DNA of 64,000 nucleotides from Hyphomicrobiales bacterium (GCA_900474095.1 UCOA01000067.1:1-64000); one strand, 5' to 3'; positions 25,189 to 34,587 are shown, counted from the first letter of the stretch. Made by a program: numbers and translations. Notes: a model not told the origin generated them from the letters alone.

Positions 25189-28100
25189 TGTCAAACCCTT
25201 GCGTCATCCTGCTCGTCAACTTGCTTCAGGATGTCAATATTTTGCGACCTCTCGCCTATATTGCTGGGCGGGATCTCGGCCTTGAGACACGATTTCTTCT
25301 TACGCGCGATTTTGTGAAGCGAGACAGAGGTGGACGTTGGCAGTTAGAAATCGCCGGAATCGGACAGGCGATCGGCGCGTCGATAACCGTTGCGGAGAAT
25401 GAAGGCCATGCCTTGCAGATATTGCAGGGCCTCGCCGGCGTGATCGTGGCCGCCAGCGAATCCAATCTTTCCGGCCACCGCATCGTCCATGACATCTTCC
25501 GCCTGAAACCGCCTTCGTTTGTGGCAATCACCCTGCAGCATGGGTTCGAATGCGTTGGCTTCCTGCAGAGCCGCGATCACGATCTCGCCCATGGACGTGA
25601 AATCACATTTGCGGCGGATATTGTTTGCGGTTGGTGCGAACCCGAGCGCCTGACGGCACTTGCCCCCTCGCAGCGCAACAAGCTTTGTGTGACGGGACCG
25701 ACGGCCGTGCTGCAACAGCCTCCTCGGCAGGAACGCAAGCCCAGAGGCATAGTCTGCGAGAACCTGCATTCAGTCAGGCTCAACATCGCCGGCAATTTCA
25801 AGGCCGATTTCGTAGACCTATTCGGACAGTTTTGCGATGCCCTGGAAGAAGACGACAAACGTGTGGTTCTGCGTCCGCACCCAGGCGGTCAGTATGTGGT
25901 CAAAAACGACGTTTCCCTGCCGCAGAACGTGATCCTCAACAACAATCCGATCTACAAGGTGAATTTGTCCCGCTATGCCTATGGCATATCGGCCCCGTCG
26001 TCCGTCCTGATCGATATGGTGTTGGCCGGTATTCCGACCGCCGTCTGGCGTGAGGGCACCGGCACTATGGATGCGGACAACTATCACGGCCTGACAACCG
26101 TCAGCGACCTTTCGGACTGGCTTGAATTTGAAAGCGAGGCTTCGGCGCATCCCGAGCGCTTCATTGAACGGCAGGCCGGATTTCTGGAACAGCAGAGGAT
26201 GCTGACGAACCGCGCCGAGGTGTATAGGCGTTTTGCCGAGCTTCTCTGGTCGGCCGCCCGTCGTGCCGCCCCCGCTCTTCGCCGTCCGCCGGCACCGGCT
26301 GCCGGCGAGCGTCGTATCCTCTTTGTTGCCAATGGCTACATTCCGACGCTGCAACTCAGTTTCGTGAAGCCGCTGGCGCCCTTGGTCGAGGCAGGAAAGA
26401 TAGAGACCGAGATTCTTACTGAGGAGCAGATTAAAGATAATTTCGGGCCGAACCTGCGCGACGATGATGTTCAGCCCTGGTTAGACGAGCGGCTGAAGGC
26501 CTTCAAACCGACGATTATCGTGTTTTGTCGCTACAGCGGGCCATATGCAGACTATCTTATAGGCCGGGCGCGCGAAAATGGCATTCCCGTCATCTTTCAT
26601 ATCGACGATGACCTTCTGAATATCCCCGTCGAACTTGGTGAGGCCAAGCATGCTTTCCACAATCACCCGGCAAGGCTGAAGACGGTTCGCCACTTGCTTG
26701 AGGCGTCGGATCTGGTTTATTGCTCGACCGCGTCGTTGAAAGCCCGTTTGGAATCTCTTGGCGCAACGGCACCTCTGACGGCAGGCGGGGTCTATGCGTC
26801 AGGGAAGGTTTTTGTAGAGGCGAGCGCAAAGCCCGTGACCAAGATCGGTTACATGGGTTTCGATCATGCCCATGACCTGGAAACGGTCTTGCCCGCCCTC
26901 GTTCGTTTTCTGCGCAAGCATCCACACATAAAGTTTGAATTGTTCGGCTCAATTCCAAAACCTGCCGTCCTGGACGAGTTTGGCAACCGCATCGCCGTTG
27001 TTCAACCTGTGCGAAACTATGAAGAATTCCTTATTCACTTTTCGAAACTGAACTGGGACATCGGAATTTGCCCTCTGGCGAGGACGCCTTTCAATATCGT
27101 CAAGGCGAACACGAAGTGGGTGGAATATACATCAATGGGGATCGCAACGATCGCGACGTACCACACGGTGTACGACGATTGTTGCGCCGATGGCTGCGGG
27201 ATCCTCGCTGACACCGAAGAGGAATGGCTGGAAGCCATGGAGCGTCTGATGAACGATCCAATCTTACGCCATGAACAGGTGAGAAAGGCCCAGGCAAAGC
27301 TGAAAGAGAAATATTCCATTGACCGCCTTCGCGAGCAGGTTCTGGCGTTCATTGCCGAGGCTGAAAAAGCAGCAATCGATGCTTTTCGAGAAGATCAAAA
27401 GAATGTGCTCGATTCCGCCGGGGATGATCGCCCCGAGGCCGCGCTTTTGAAGTTTTCGGAACGCTGGACGACCGTCAGGCCACGCCATTCGATTTTGCCG
27501 CCTCCGCCCCCTGTAAAGGAACGCCGGATCCTCTTTGTTGCCAACGATTATATACCAACCTTGCAACTCAGCTTTGTAAAGCCGTTGGCGCCATTGGTCG
27601 CAGACAGTCAAATCACGACCGATTTCATCATCGAAAAGCAAATGAAGGACGAGTTTGGCAAAAGCTTGCGCAGCTCAGACGTACGGCCATGGCTAGATGC
27701 ACGGCTGAAGTCCATCAAGCCGACGTTGATCGTGCTATGCCGGTACAGCGGTAGCTATGCCGAATACTTGACCGAATGGGCTCGAAAAAGGGGCGTTCCC
27801 GTCATTTACCATATAGACGACGATCTTCTGAATATCCCGATCGATTTAGGAGAGGCCAAGCACGCTTATCACAATCATCCGCAGCGGCTTGCAGCCGTAC
27901 GGCATTTGCTTGATACGTCGGATCTCGTCTATTGCTCCAATCCAAATCTACAAAAGAGGCTGGAGGAACTGGAGGCACGGTCGATCCTGAAAGCCGGCAA
28001 GATATACGCATCCGGTAGCATCATCGTGCCCGCTAAGAACAAGCCAGTTGTAAAAATGGGTTACATGGCTTCCGCAGACCATGCCCACAATCTTGAAATG

Positions 28101-28616
28101 ATCAAGCCGGCGATCGTCGAGTTCCTCCGGCGCAATCCCAGTGTAAATTTCGAACTGTTCGGTTCTATACCCAAGTTGAGTGAGTTTGAAGAGTTCGGAG
28201 ATCGGGTGACGAAATGCCCGCCCATTAGCAACTACGACGAATTCATGGAATCATTCGCAGCCTTGGAATGGGATATCGGAATCTGCCCGCTCGTTCGGAC
28301 GCCGTTCAATGTCGTGAAATCGAATACAAAATGGGTTGAGTATACGTCTGTTGGGGCTGCCGTGGTCGCGAGCCGCAACACAGTCTACGACGAGTGTTGC
28401 GCGGATGGGTGCGGGATTCTGGCAGACACGCAGGAGGAATGGCTGGCCGCGCTTAGCCAACTGGCAGGCGATCCAGAGTTCCGTTACGAACAGGTTAAGA
28501 AGGCTCAGGAAAAGTTGCGGGAGGAATATTCCACCGCCAATCTGCGTGACCAGGTTCTCTGGTTCTTCAACGAAGCGGAAGCATTGAAACGAACCCGCGT
28601 CAACAAAGCGTCATAG
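25188..28616 (+). CDS. Large protein with two tandem glycosyltransferase-like domains
   Basis: The protein has 1142 residues and starts at the ATG in TGATG, with GGGAG nine bases upstream. Residues 1-360 resemble polymer-forming glycosyl or glycerophosphate transferases (VLRPHPGGQYVVKN, YGISAPSSVLIDMVLAGIP). Residues about 374-777 and 778-1142 are copies of one GT-like domain. Each begins ERRILFVAN and shares PTLQLSFVKPLAPLV, HIDDDLLNIP, LGEAKHA, WDIGICPL and NTKWVEYTS. By eye about 70% of the first 140 residues are identical, so the duplication is fairly recent. A polyproline linker (PPPPPVK) joins them. Two copies may add two similar residues or extend one chain processively. Confidence 0.78.
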   Translation: MSNPCVILLVNLLQDVNILRPLAYIAGRDLGLETRFLLTRDFVKRDRGGRWQLEIAGIGQAIGASITVAENEGHALQILQGLAGVIVAASESNLSGHRIVHDIFRLKPPSFVAITLQHGFECVGFLQSRDHDLAHGREITFAADIVCGWCEPERLTALAPSQRNKLCVTGPTAVLQQPPRQERKPRGIVCENLHSVRLNIAGNFKADFVDLFGQFCDALEEDDKRVVLRPHPGGQYVVKNDVSLPQNVILNNNPIYKVNLSRYAYGISAPSSVLIDMVLAGIPTAVWREGTGTMDADNYHGLTTVSDLSDWLEFESEASAHPERFIERQAGFLEQQRMLTNRAEVYRRFAELLWSAARRAAPALRRPPAPAAGERRILFVANGYIPTLQLSFVKPLAPLVEAGKIETEILTEEQIKDNFGPNLRDDDVQPWLDERLKAFKPTIIVFCRYSGPYADYLIGRARENGIPVIFHIDDDLLNIPVELGEAKHAFHNHPARLKTVRHLLEASDLVYCSTASLKARLESLGATAPLTAGGVYASGKVFVEASAKPVTKIGYMGFDHAHDLETVLPALVRFLRKHPHIKFELFGSIPKPAVLDEFGNRIAVVQPVRNYEEFLIHFSKLNWDIGICPLARTPFNIVKANTKWVEYTSMGIATIATYHTVYDDCCADGCGILADTEEEWLEAMERLMNDPILRHEQVRKAQAKLKEKYSIDRLREQVLAFIAEAEKAAIDAFREDQKNVLDSAGDDRPEAALLKFSERWTTVRPRHSILPPPPPVKERRILFVANDYIPTLQLSFVKPLAPLVADSQITTDFIIEKQMKDEFGKSLRSSDVRPWLDARLKSIKPTLIVLCRYSGSYAEYLTEWARKRGVPVIYHIDDDLLNIPIDLGEAKHAYHNHPQRLAAVRHLLDTSDLVYCSNPNLQKRLEELEARSILKAGKIYASGSIIVPAKNKPVVKMGYMASADHAHNLEMIKPAIVEFLRRNPSVNFELFGSIPKLSEFEEFGDRVTKCPPISNYDEFMESFAALEWDIGICPLVRTPFNVVKSNTKWVEYTSVGAAVVASRNTVYDECCADGCGILADTQEEWLAALSQLAGDPEFRYEQVKKAQEKLREEYSTANLRDQVLWFFNEAEALKRTRVNKAS

Positions 28617-28667
28617 GCTGGGCATGTCTTCTACCGCTTTTGGCGTTCCCCTAGGCCCGCTGTGAGC

Positions 28668-28685
28668 CGCCATAGATTTATGGCG
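28668..28685. terminator. Hairpin CGCCATA-N4-TATGGCG downstream of the glycosyltransferase unit
   Basis: A perfect 7-base inverted repeat with a four-base loop lies about 50 bases after the stop of the large glycosyltransferase gene. No long T-run follows, so it is at best a weak intrinsic terminator or a messenger 3' end stabiliser. It also marks the boundary with the insertion-sequence region. Confidence 0.3.
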
Positions 28686-28986
28686 TTCACTCATGTCCAG
28701 TTCAGATCAATGTCCCGGTTGTTATTTCCGGGTTGACCTGTTGACGATTGGACCGTCTGGGGCGTTCCATCATTCATCTTATTGAGATGGTAACAAAGCT
28801 GCAGAAACGTGGCGCACAGTTCCTATCGCTCACGGAGACCATTGATACTGGACCTTCGGATCGTAAATCTGTCGAAGCATCACCACACACGCGCACATCA
28901 AAGTAACCGGTGCTTTGCCCCCACATTGCCCGTTATCGCGTGATCTGTGATCGACGCTCCATGGATGAGCGACAAGGAGTTTCTCC

Positions 28987-29376
28987 ATGGAGACTACGTT
29001 GGAGGTTCTCACGACGCGGCGGGGCCGACGTGAGGCGCATCGCCACTGGCCCGACGAGGTCAAGGCGCGGATCGTTTCGGAGAGTTTGCAGCCGGGCGTG
29101 ACGGTGAACGAAGTCGCGGAACGCTACGGTTTGAAGGCCAACCACCTGTCGTCCTGGCGAACACTGGCGCGGCAGGGCAAGCTGGTCTTGCCTGAGCCGG
29201 AAAATGCAGTCGAATTCGCGGCCATGGTTGTCGAGCCGCCCGCGCCGGAACCGCCAGCCGCCAAGCAGACCTCCCGCGCCGAGATTGTCGTCGGTTCAGT
29301 CACAATCCGTCTTGAGGAAGGGGCGTCTGCTGCCCGGATCGCCGCCATCGCGCGTGCCTTGGCGGCGGCGACATGA
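28987..29376 (+). CDS. tnpA: IS66 accessory protein TnpA
   Basis: The protein has 129 residues with a helix-turn-helix (VTVNEVAERYGLKANHLSSWR), as in IS66 OrfA proteins. AGGAG precedes the ATG. The stop overlaps the tnpB start as ATGA, the usual coupling in this family. The protein appears intact, but the element's transposase is not. Confidence 0.92.
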   Translation: METTLEVLTTRRGRREAHRHWPDEVKARIVSESLQPGVTVNEVAERYGLKANHLSSWRTLARQGKLVLPEPENAVEFAAMVVEPPAPEPPAAKQTSRAEIVVGSVTIRLEEGASAARIAAIARALAAAT

Positions 29377-29726
29377 TCTTTCCATCGAACCGCGTGAGGA
29401 TCATGGTGGCGACCAAACCAGTAGACTTCCGCAAGGGGCATGACGGATTGGCGGCGCTGGTGAAGAACGAGCTGCACAAGGACCCGTTCACCGGAACGGT
29501 CTTCGTGTTCCGGTCGCGCAAGGCAGACCGGCTGAAGCTGATCTACTGGGATGGCTCCGGTATCGTCCTGGCCTACAAGAGGCTGGAAGAGCACACCTTT
29601 ACCTGGCCCGGTATCAAGGATGGACTGATGACGCTGACCCACGCCCAGTTCGAAGCCCTGTTTGCGGGCCTCGATTGGCGGCGGGTTCATGCAGTCAAGA
29701 CGAGAACGCCGGAGACCATCGAGTAG
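29373..29726 (+). CDS. tnpB: IS66 accessory protein TnpB
   Basis: The protein has 117 residues with the IS66 Orf2 signature: MVATKPVDFRKGHDGLAALV, FVFRSRKADRLKLIYWDGSGIVL and RLEEHTFTWP. It is complete and at family length. Its exact biochemical role in IS66 transposition is unsettled. Confidence 0.93.
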   Translation: MIFPSNRVRIMVATKPVDFRKGHDGLAALVKNELHKDPFTGTVFVFRSRKADRLKLIYWDGSGIVLAYKRLEEHTFTWPGIKDGLMTLTHAQFEALFAGLDWRRVHAVKTRTPETIE

Positions 29727-29795
29727 CTGCGGCACGATGACTCAGCACGACAGATTCCGAAGGCGAAACGGGCCGGATTTTGCTAGGTTCCAGCC

Positions 29796-30655
29796 ATGCT
29801 GGACGCCGCCGATCTTCCCGATGATGTTGCTGCCCTGAAGGCGATGCTGATTGCGGCGCAGGCACGCGAGGCAGGCAAAGACGCTCAGATTGCCCGCAAG
29901 GATGAGCGGATCGAACGGCTTGAGAAGCTGGTCGCGGCCTTCAAACAGGCAGCCTTCGGGCGCAAGTCCGAGAAGACCGATACCGAGCAGTTCGATCTGG
30001 CACTGGAAGACCTTGAAACGGCCATGGCTGCAATCCATGCCGAGGAGGAAGCCGACGCTCCTGCTGGAAAAAGGGCCACCAGGCCGCGCGCGACCAATCG
30101 CGGCTCCCTTCCTCAGCATCTTCCCCGTGTGGAGGACGTGATCGAGCCGGAAAGCCTGATCTGCGCGTGCGGCGGTTGCCTGCATTGCATCGGCGAGGAT
30201 GTTTCCGAGCGGCTGGACGTCGTCCCGGCGCAGTTCCGTGTCATCGTCACCCGCCGCCTGAGCGGTCAGCGCCACTGGTCGCCGACATGCAGGCCTGGCT
30301 TGTCCATCACCGTACTCGTGTCGCGACCAATTCCCCTCTCGGCGAGGCCTTGGCCTACATCGCCAAATACTGGGAAGGCCTCAAGCTCTTCCTGACCGAC
30401 GGCCGGATCGAGATCGACAACAACAGCGTCGAGCGGACCATCCGGCCGATAGCCCTCAATCGTAAGAACGCACTCTTTGCGGGCCACGATGCGGGAGCCG
30501 AGAACTGGGCGACCATCGCTTCGCTCATCGAGACCTGCAAGCTCAATGCCGTCGATCCGTTTGCGTATTTGACGAGCACACTCAACGCTATCGTAAGCGG
30601 TCACAAGTAGAGCCGGATTGAAGAACTCCTACCCTGGAATTATCCGGTAGAGTAG
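29796..30655 (+). pseudogene. tnpC: IS66 transposase TnpC with internal deletion and nonsense codon
   Basis: The N-terminal part (DDVAALKAMLIAAQAR, a coiled coil, then AFGRKSEK and the CACGGCLHCIGEDVSE zinc-like motif) reads to about 30258. The C-terminal part resumes in another frame (SAPLVADMQAWLVHHRT, EIDNNSVERTIRPIALNRKNALFAGHD). IS66 TnpC is about 510-550 residues, so roughly half, including the central catalytic region, is missing. After GHK a TAG at 30608 interrupts what a second copy at 31411 reads as HKQSQIDELLPWNY. The reading frame then continues to 30655. Confidence 0.88.
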
Positions 30656-30776
30656 CGCATGCGCAAGACCGTAGTCGGCCCAATACGGACATGCGGTCCA
30701 CTATGGTTCTTATTGCCTCGGAGCTGAGAGCGGCTAAGCTAAGCCCTTGGCTATAACGATCCATGGAAAATCTAAG

Positions 30777-31175
30777 ATGAAAACGGTCGAGTATGCCTGC
30801 GTTGGAAAGCTTATGTGCCCCCATTGCGCGGTGGAAATACCAGCATGGAGATCATCTGGAATGAGCCAGATGTGCCCGCATTTTTATTGCTCTGATTGTA
30901 ACAATGCAATTCTTCGTGAAAAAGACCGCCTCATCAGCTGGAACGGTGAAAGTCTGGAGGTTTTGCACATCATTGCATCGTCACTTCCAGATTGCGAGTG
31001 CGGCGGCAAATTTGTGCCGGAAGCAAATCCGAAGTGTCCGACTTGTCACTACGAGTTTCGACATCAGTCATCACAGCTTGAGCGGCTGAGCGATCCCCAT
31101 ATCATTCTGATCGACGGTGCTGTGATGTACGGAGATGATGGGCCGAAATACAAGGTCCTGATCGTTCCCAAGTGA
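30777..31175 (+). CDS. Hypothetical small zinc-ribbon protein
   Basis: The protein has 132 residues. I do not recognise a named family. CPHCAVEIPA, CPHFYCSDC, CECGGKFVPEANPKCPTC and a late FRHQSSQ segment supply paired cysteines for two zinc ribbons. The C-terminus is a short beta-rich tail ending YKVLIVPK. A GGAAAA lies before the ATG at 30777, and a TTG ten codons upstream is an alternative. It lies alone between IS66 fragments, a setting common for immunity or orphan defence genes, but that role is not shown by the sequence. Confidence 0.6.
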   Translation: MKTVEYACVGKLMCPHCAVEIPAWRSSGMSQMCPHFYCSDCNNAILREKDRLISWNGESLEVLHIIASSLPDCECGGKFVPEANPKCPTCHYEFRHQSSQLERLSDPHIILIDGAVMYGDDGPKYKVLIVPK

Positions 31176-31692
31176 GGGGAGCAACTCTAGTCGTGAAATC
31201 GCGTGGTAGGCGAACGCATGCGACATCCGATGACCGCAATTGGCGGATAGTTGCCGTACCCATAAACGCTGCAATTTCTCGCCGTCGAATAATAGATTTA
31301 CTGTCAAGGTGCGACCAGCACATCGCTTACACATCAAAAGCAACTATGGAGGGCTTGTTCGATCCTTGCAATGGACGAACGTGCTCCCAGGTGTGAACGG
31401 CACACCGCTTACGCCGTACCGAGATCGACAACAACAGCGTCGAGCGGACAATCCGGCCGATTGCCTTGAACCGGAAGAACGCACTCTTTGCGGGGCATGA
31501 CGCTGGAGCAGAGAACTGGGCGACCATGCCGTCGATCCACAGGCCTATCTGACAGCCACGCTTCACGGCCATCGTCAACGGGCACAAACAGAGCCAGATC
31601 GATGAGCTTCTGCCGTGGAATTATCCTGCCTTTACCTAACAGTTCGCCCGCAACGCATTAAGCTCAAAAGAGCCATTCTGGACGCGGTTTAC
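31176..31692. mobile_element. IS66 remnants: isolated terminus and second tnpC fragment
   Basis: This gene-free stretch is built from insertion-sequence debris. About 31226-31330 ends in an IS66-like terminus (ACATCGCTTAC). A second terminus ends at 31412 (CACACCGCTTAC). Immediately after it, 31413-31640 repeats the tnpC 3' end of the element at 28906 (EIDNNSVERTIRPIALNRKN), but a 31-base deletion after GCGACCAT breaks the frame. HKQSQIDELLPWNYP is readable at its end. Confidence 0.75.
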
Positions 31693-32160
31693 TCATTCCA
31701 ATAACTCATTTTTTCTGGCGTAATTGTCGCGTGCGAGGATGAACTCCCGGCTCCAGACATCAATGGCATGATAGCCGCGATCCAGCATCTCCTGGACGGA
31801 AACGTCGGAGTCTATCTTATCTACTCGAACCCACTGATTGCGTGGATATTCCGCACCAAAGGCGTTGATAAGTTGCGTCATGATGGTCGCGTAGTGGCGC
31901 AGTTCCATTGCCTGCAACGCATCCCGAACAATTGGAGCCAAAGCACCGGATGAGTTCTCGAAGAACTGAGGAAGGCCGCCATTGGCGACTTCCCCGTCGA
32001 AAATAACCGTAGCGTAAAGATTGACATAAGGCAGCCCCAACCGCTCGACCGTCCCCGGAATAAGCTCGTCTTCAATCGAAATCCCGCGCTCTGCCTGCTC
32101 AATCCCTTGTTTAAGGAGCCAGTCATCGAGCGAGCCAAGATCATTGTATGGCGCTGTCAT
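31693..32160 (-). CDS. DUF4375 (DMP19-like) protein
   Basis: The protein has 155 residues. The block FDGEVANGGLPQFFENSSGALAPIV is the hallmark of DUF4375, the family that includes the Neisseria DNA-mimic protein DMP19. A GGGAG seven bases upstream supports the ATG at 32160 over the one four codons earlier. Many family members sit next to polymorphic toxins or in orphan immunity arrays. Here it is a lone gene between IS66 ends. Its role is unknown. Confidence 0.75.
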   Translation of the reverse strand: MTAPYNDLGSLDDWLLKQGIEQAERGISIEDELIPGTVERLGLPYVNLYATVIFDGEVANGGLPQFFENSSGALAPIVRDALQAMELRHYATIMTQLINAFGAEYPRNQWVRVDKIDSDVSVQEMLDRGYHAIDVWSREFILARDNYARKNELLE

Positions 32161-32221
32161 GATGACTCCCAACTATCCAACCCACCTACGTGAGGTTGTT
32201 GATACGATCAAATCGCGAAGC

Positions 32222-32294
32222 CTGCAAACGGCTATAATTACTGTGCCCATTAAAGCCGCGATTATTGTAAAGGTGAGAGCAGCACACCGCTTAC
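32222..32294. mobile_element. Isolated IS66-type terminus
   Basis: The segment ends GTAAAGGTGAGAGCAGCA followed by CACCGCTTAC, and matches 24 of 28 positions of the terminus at 31303-31330. Upstream of it, CTGCAAACGGC and GTGCCCATTAAAGCCGC align by eye with the sequence preceding the other terminus. Both look like left ends of an element in reverse orientation, without their genes. Confidence 0.6.
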
Positions 32295-32413
32295 CGTTCG
32301 CCCGAAGCCTGGAACGATTTTCTCCACTGCTTCATCGAAGACGAAGAACTCGTCGCGCGCGTCAAAGCGAAATCTCCGCGGTAGCAATCGGCCGGTTACG
32401 GCCCAAAATGGAC

Positions 32414-32764
32414 TTATTGATTAGCCTCGAACGCCTTAGTGACAGCTATTTCGCCAACAATTGCCGCGTTGAATTTTTGAAGATCTTCCGCAGGTATCCA
32501 ATATTCTTTTAGGGCTTGGCCGCCCGCTTCCTGCTGCGCATACACGCTGAGAAATGCTGTCTGCACATCGAAGCGCGTTACGTAACCTGCACCGTCGCGG
32601 CTAACGTTCCAATCTCTCGCAATTCGAATGGCGTAGTCTTCAGAGAGGACCGGATAAAATACGGGTTGATCGGGCAGTCGTGGAGGGAATGCTTTCATTC
32701 CACTTTGCTTGATCAACTCCAATTCGACCGGCCCCACCGGCCTCCATAGCGTCGTCGTCTCCAT
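32414..32764 (-). CDS. 'ADP-ribosylation/crystallin J1'-type small protein
   Basis: The protein has 116 residues. The sequence METTTLWRPVGPVELELIKQ, then FPPRLPDQPVFYPVLSEDYAI and EYWIPAEDLQKFN, belongs to a widespread small family that databases label ADP-ribosylation/crystallin J1. That label is carried by annotation transfer and does not establish an enzyme activity. It lies alone between IS66 remnants on the minus strand. Its length matches the family. I would treat it as a conserved protein of unknown function. Confidence 0.65.
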   Translation of the reverse strand: METTTLWRPVGPVELELIKQSGMKAFPPRLPDQPVFYPVLSEDYAIRIARDWNVSRDGAGYVTRFDVQTAFLSVYAQQEAGGQALKEYWIPAEDLQKFNAAIVGEIAVTKAFEANQ

Positions 32765-33096
32765 GTCATAGCGCCCATGCTGTGGTGTCTCAATCCCAAG
32801 GGTCTTCTACCCTTCGGATGAGGCATGCGCAATGACTGCTAATGGCGGGACTTTGCCGCCCCTCATGGTGGCGAAAGCCTTCGAAAGACAAACCATGGTG
32901 GTCAAGTGGGAGTGAGACAGCGCTTACCGTTGACCTTTCTGGACCACCGGAGGCTAGAGTTTTTCCGGCCCAACGAGCGAGCCGAGAGCAATGGCATTAA
33001 TGCCGCCGGGCGCATTAACCACGGCGGCATACTTGAAAATACGTTGCTTACCAGAACCATATTAGATTCGATGGACCTTCAGCAGGGCGAGACCCA
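32765..33096. other. Gene-free gap with an IS66-like terminus at 32901-32927
   Basis: The 330-base gap has no supported gene. GTCAAGTGGGAGTGAGACAG followed by CGCTTAC at 32901-32927 resembles an IS66-family end (terminal ...GCGCTTAC) and marks the right edge of the insertion-sequence debris. Confidence 0.5.
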
Positions 33097-34587
33097 TCAA
33101 GCGCCCTGCGAATTAACCGCCTCTAAGGCTCCCACATGGTTTGGGTTCAATTCGAGCGCTTTTTTTACGTGCAGCAGGCCATCTCCGCGGTTTCCCATCC
33201 TGATCAACTGAACGCCTAGCCGCCAGTGGTAGTCCGGTTCGCTTGGATCAAGCTGAGCCGCCTCATAGAACATAGCTAGCGCTTCCTGATTCATCTTTAG
33301 CCTAGCGTAACCCAGAGCGAGCTTGTATGTCGTACGCGGATGGCTGCCGGACAATTTTTTTGCTTTCTCCAATTCCGCGACGCCCTCTTTCGGGAGTCCT
33401 GCACGCAACATCGCGACCCCGGCATCTAAGTGAGCGTTGAACATCTCCTCCGGGTCCATTTTATCTATGAAGCGATAGATAAGGCTGGAGTATAGAGCTA
33501 CCGCCAACTCATACTCTCTCTCTCGCAGAGCCTCTTTGGCCTTGTGCAGTATTGTTGACTTTGTGCTCGCATTCGTTCTGGTTTTAGCAATCGTCAATAC
33601 CTTGGCGGTATCTGGTTTGTTTTCCGAGCTATCGACGTATGCCGATGTTACGGTCGACATAATGTGAGACACCAAATCCGATGTCACATGTATATTATCC
33701 AGTTCATATGCGATTTTTCGATCAGATAGCGCTACTATTTCATAACTCGGAAAATAATCCACATTCTCATGACGGCGAGAAAACAACTCCGCCGCCGAGC
33801 GCTGCACGCTTTTGCTGTACATATTAGCGAGCAACGCGTCGTTTCCGGAGAAGGTTGCTTTAAACGGCACCGGAGAAACAGTGATCAAAATCTTGAACTC
33901 CGGGTGGCCATGTGACGAAAGAAGGGAGTGAATCCGATCTAGAGAATCAATGATATCCTCAAGCGAAAGTATATGAAGTTCAAATCGATTTGATTCCAGG
34001 TTAATCGCATATTGCGGCGGCATACCGTTTAAGTATAGTTTTGTTTTATTGTCAAACCATGCCTCGGCTAAGCCCAAAGTAAGAACAATTATTCTGCATT
34101 CCGGTAATTTCTTGAAAAGAGATGAAACTAATTCTCTTCTTTCTGCCACGCGATCTTGGGGCGCCGGCTTCAAATTTGGGACGAGTTGCGCGTCATGCCA
34201 CAAACCGTCCGCTGCCCGCAAGAAAAAATCGTCAGCTGGCATCGGCTCGCCAAATGCCCAACGCAATTCATTCTCCATCGAATGAACGCTATATTTATTT
34301 AATAAATCGTTTCCAGTTTGCGAATTTCGCTCCTCTGCCGGAATGCTTATGGAGAGGGCAGGAAGTTTAAATCCGAACTTACTTAAGTGCTTCTCTATTT
34401 CTCTGGCGAAACACGACCCTATTGTAAATATCGAATCGTTTTTGGAGATAGAAAACCCCGGTTGCAGGGAGACCTTTACTGCGCCTTCAAGCCTCGCCTC
34501 AGACGCACGCCCATCCGGCCAGCGCGAAACTCGATTTGAGCGAAGATTCTTGGAGGCAGATTCGGATGAGATAACCTCAATTGGCAT
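33097..34587 (-). CDS. GSCFA-domain protein with C-terminal TPR repeats
   Basis: The protein has 496 residues. GSCFA lies at residues 57-61 (IFTIGSCFAREIEKHLSKFG), followed by IIVLTLGLAEAWFD, ILITVSPVPFKATF and VDYFPSYEIV, the conserved GSCFA blocks. From about residue 345 the chain becomes TPR repeats (AKEALREREYELAVALYSSL, YKLALGYARLKMNQEALAMF and others), a protein-interaction module. The ATG at 34587 has GGGG upstream and is preferred over one six codons earlier. The gene is visibly AT-richer than the rml genes, suggesting separate acquisition. The activity is unproven, with polysaccharide acyl modification as an inference. Confidence 0.82.
   Translation of the reverse strand: MPIEVISSESASKNLRSNRVSRWPDGRASEARLEGAVKVSLQPGFSISKNDSIFTIGSCFAREIEKHLSKFGFKLPALSISIPAEERNSQTGNDLLNKYSVHSMENELRWAFGEPMPADDFFLRAADGLWHDAQLVPNLKPAPQDRVAERRELVSSLFKKLPECRIIVLTLGLAEAWFDNKTKLYLNGMPPQYAINLESNRFELHILSLEDIIDSLDRIHSLLSSHGHPEFKILITVSPVPFKATFSGNDALLANMYSKSVQRSAAELFSRRHENVDYFPSYEIVALSDRKIAYELDNIHVTSDLVSHIMSTVTSAYVDSSENKPDTAKVLTIAKTRTNASTKSTILHKAKEALREREYELAVALYSSLIYRFIDKMDPEEMFNAHLDAGVAMLRAGLPKEGVAELEKAKKLSGSHPRTTYKLALGYARLKMNQEALAMFYEAAQLDPSEPDYHWRLGVQLIRMGNRGDGLLHVKKALELNPNHVGALEAVNSQGA

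Larger units (their letters stand above)
28906..30655 (+). mobile_element. IS66-family element, internally deleted
   Basis: The element has the IS66 order tnpA, tnpB, tnpC on the plus strand. The likely left end is GTAACCGGTGC at 28906, which resembles the GTAAGCG-type ends found elsewhere in this region but is not certain. tnpC has lost most of its middle, and no matching right inverted repeat follows it, so the copy cannot move by itself. The 290 bases between the previous gene and the left end contain no gene I can support. Confidence 0.8.
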
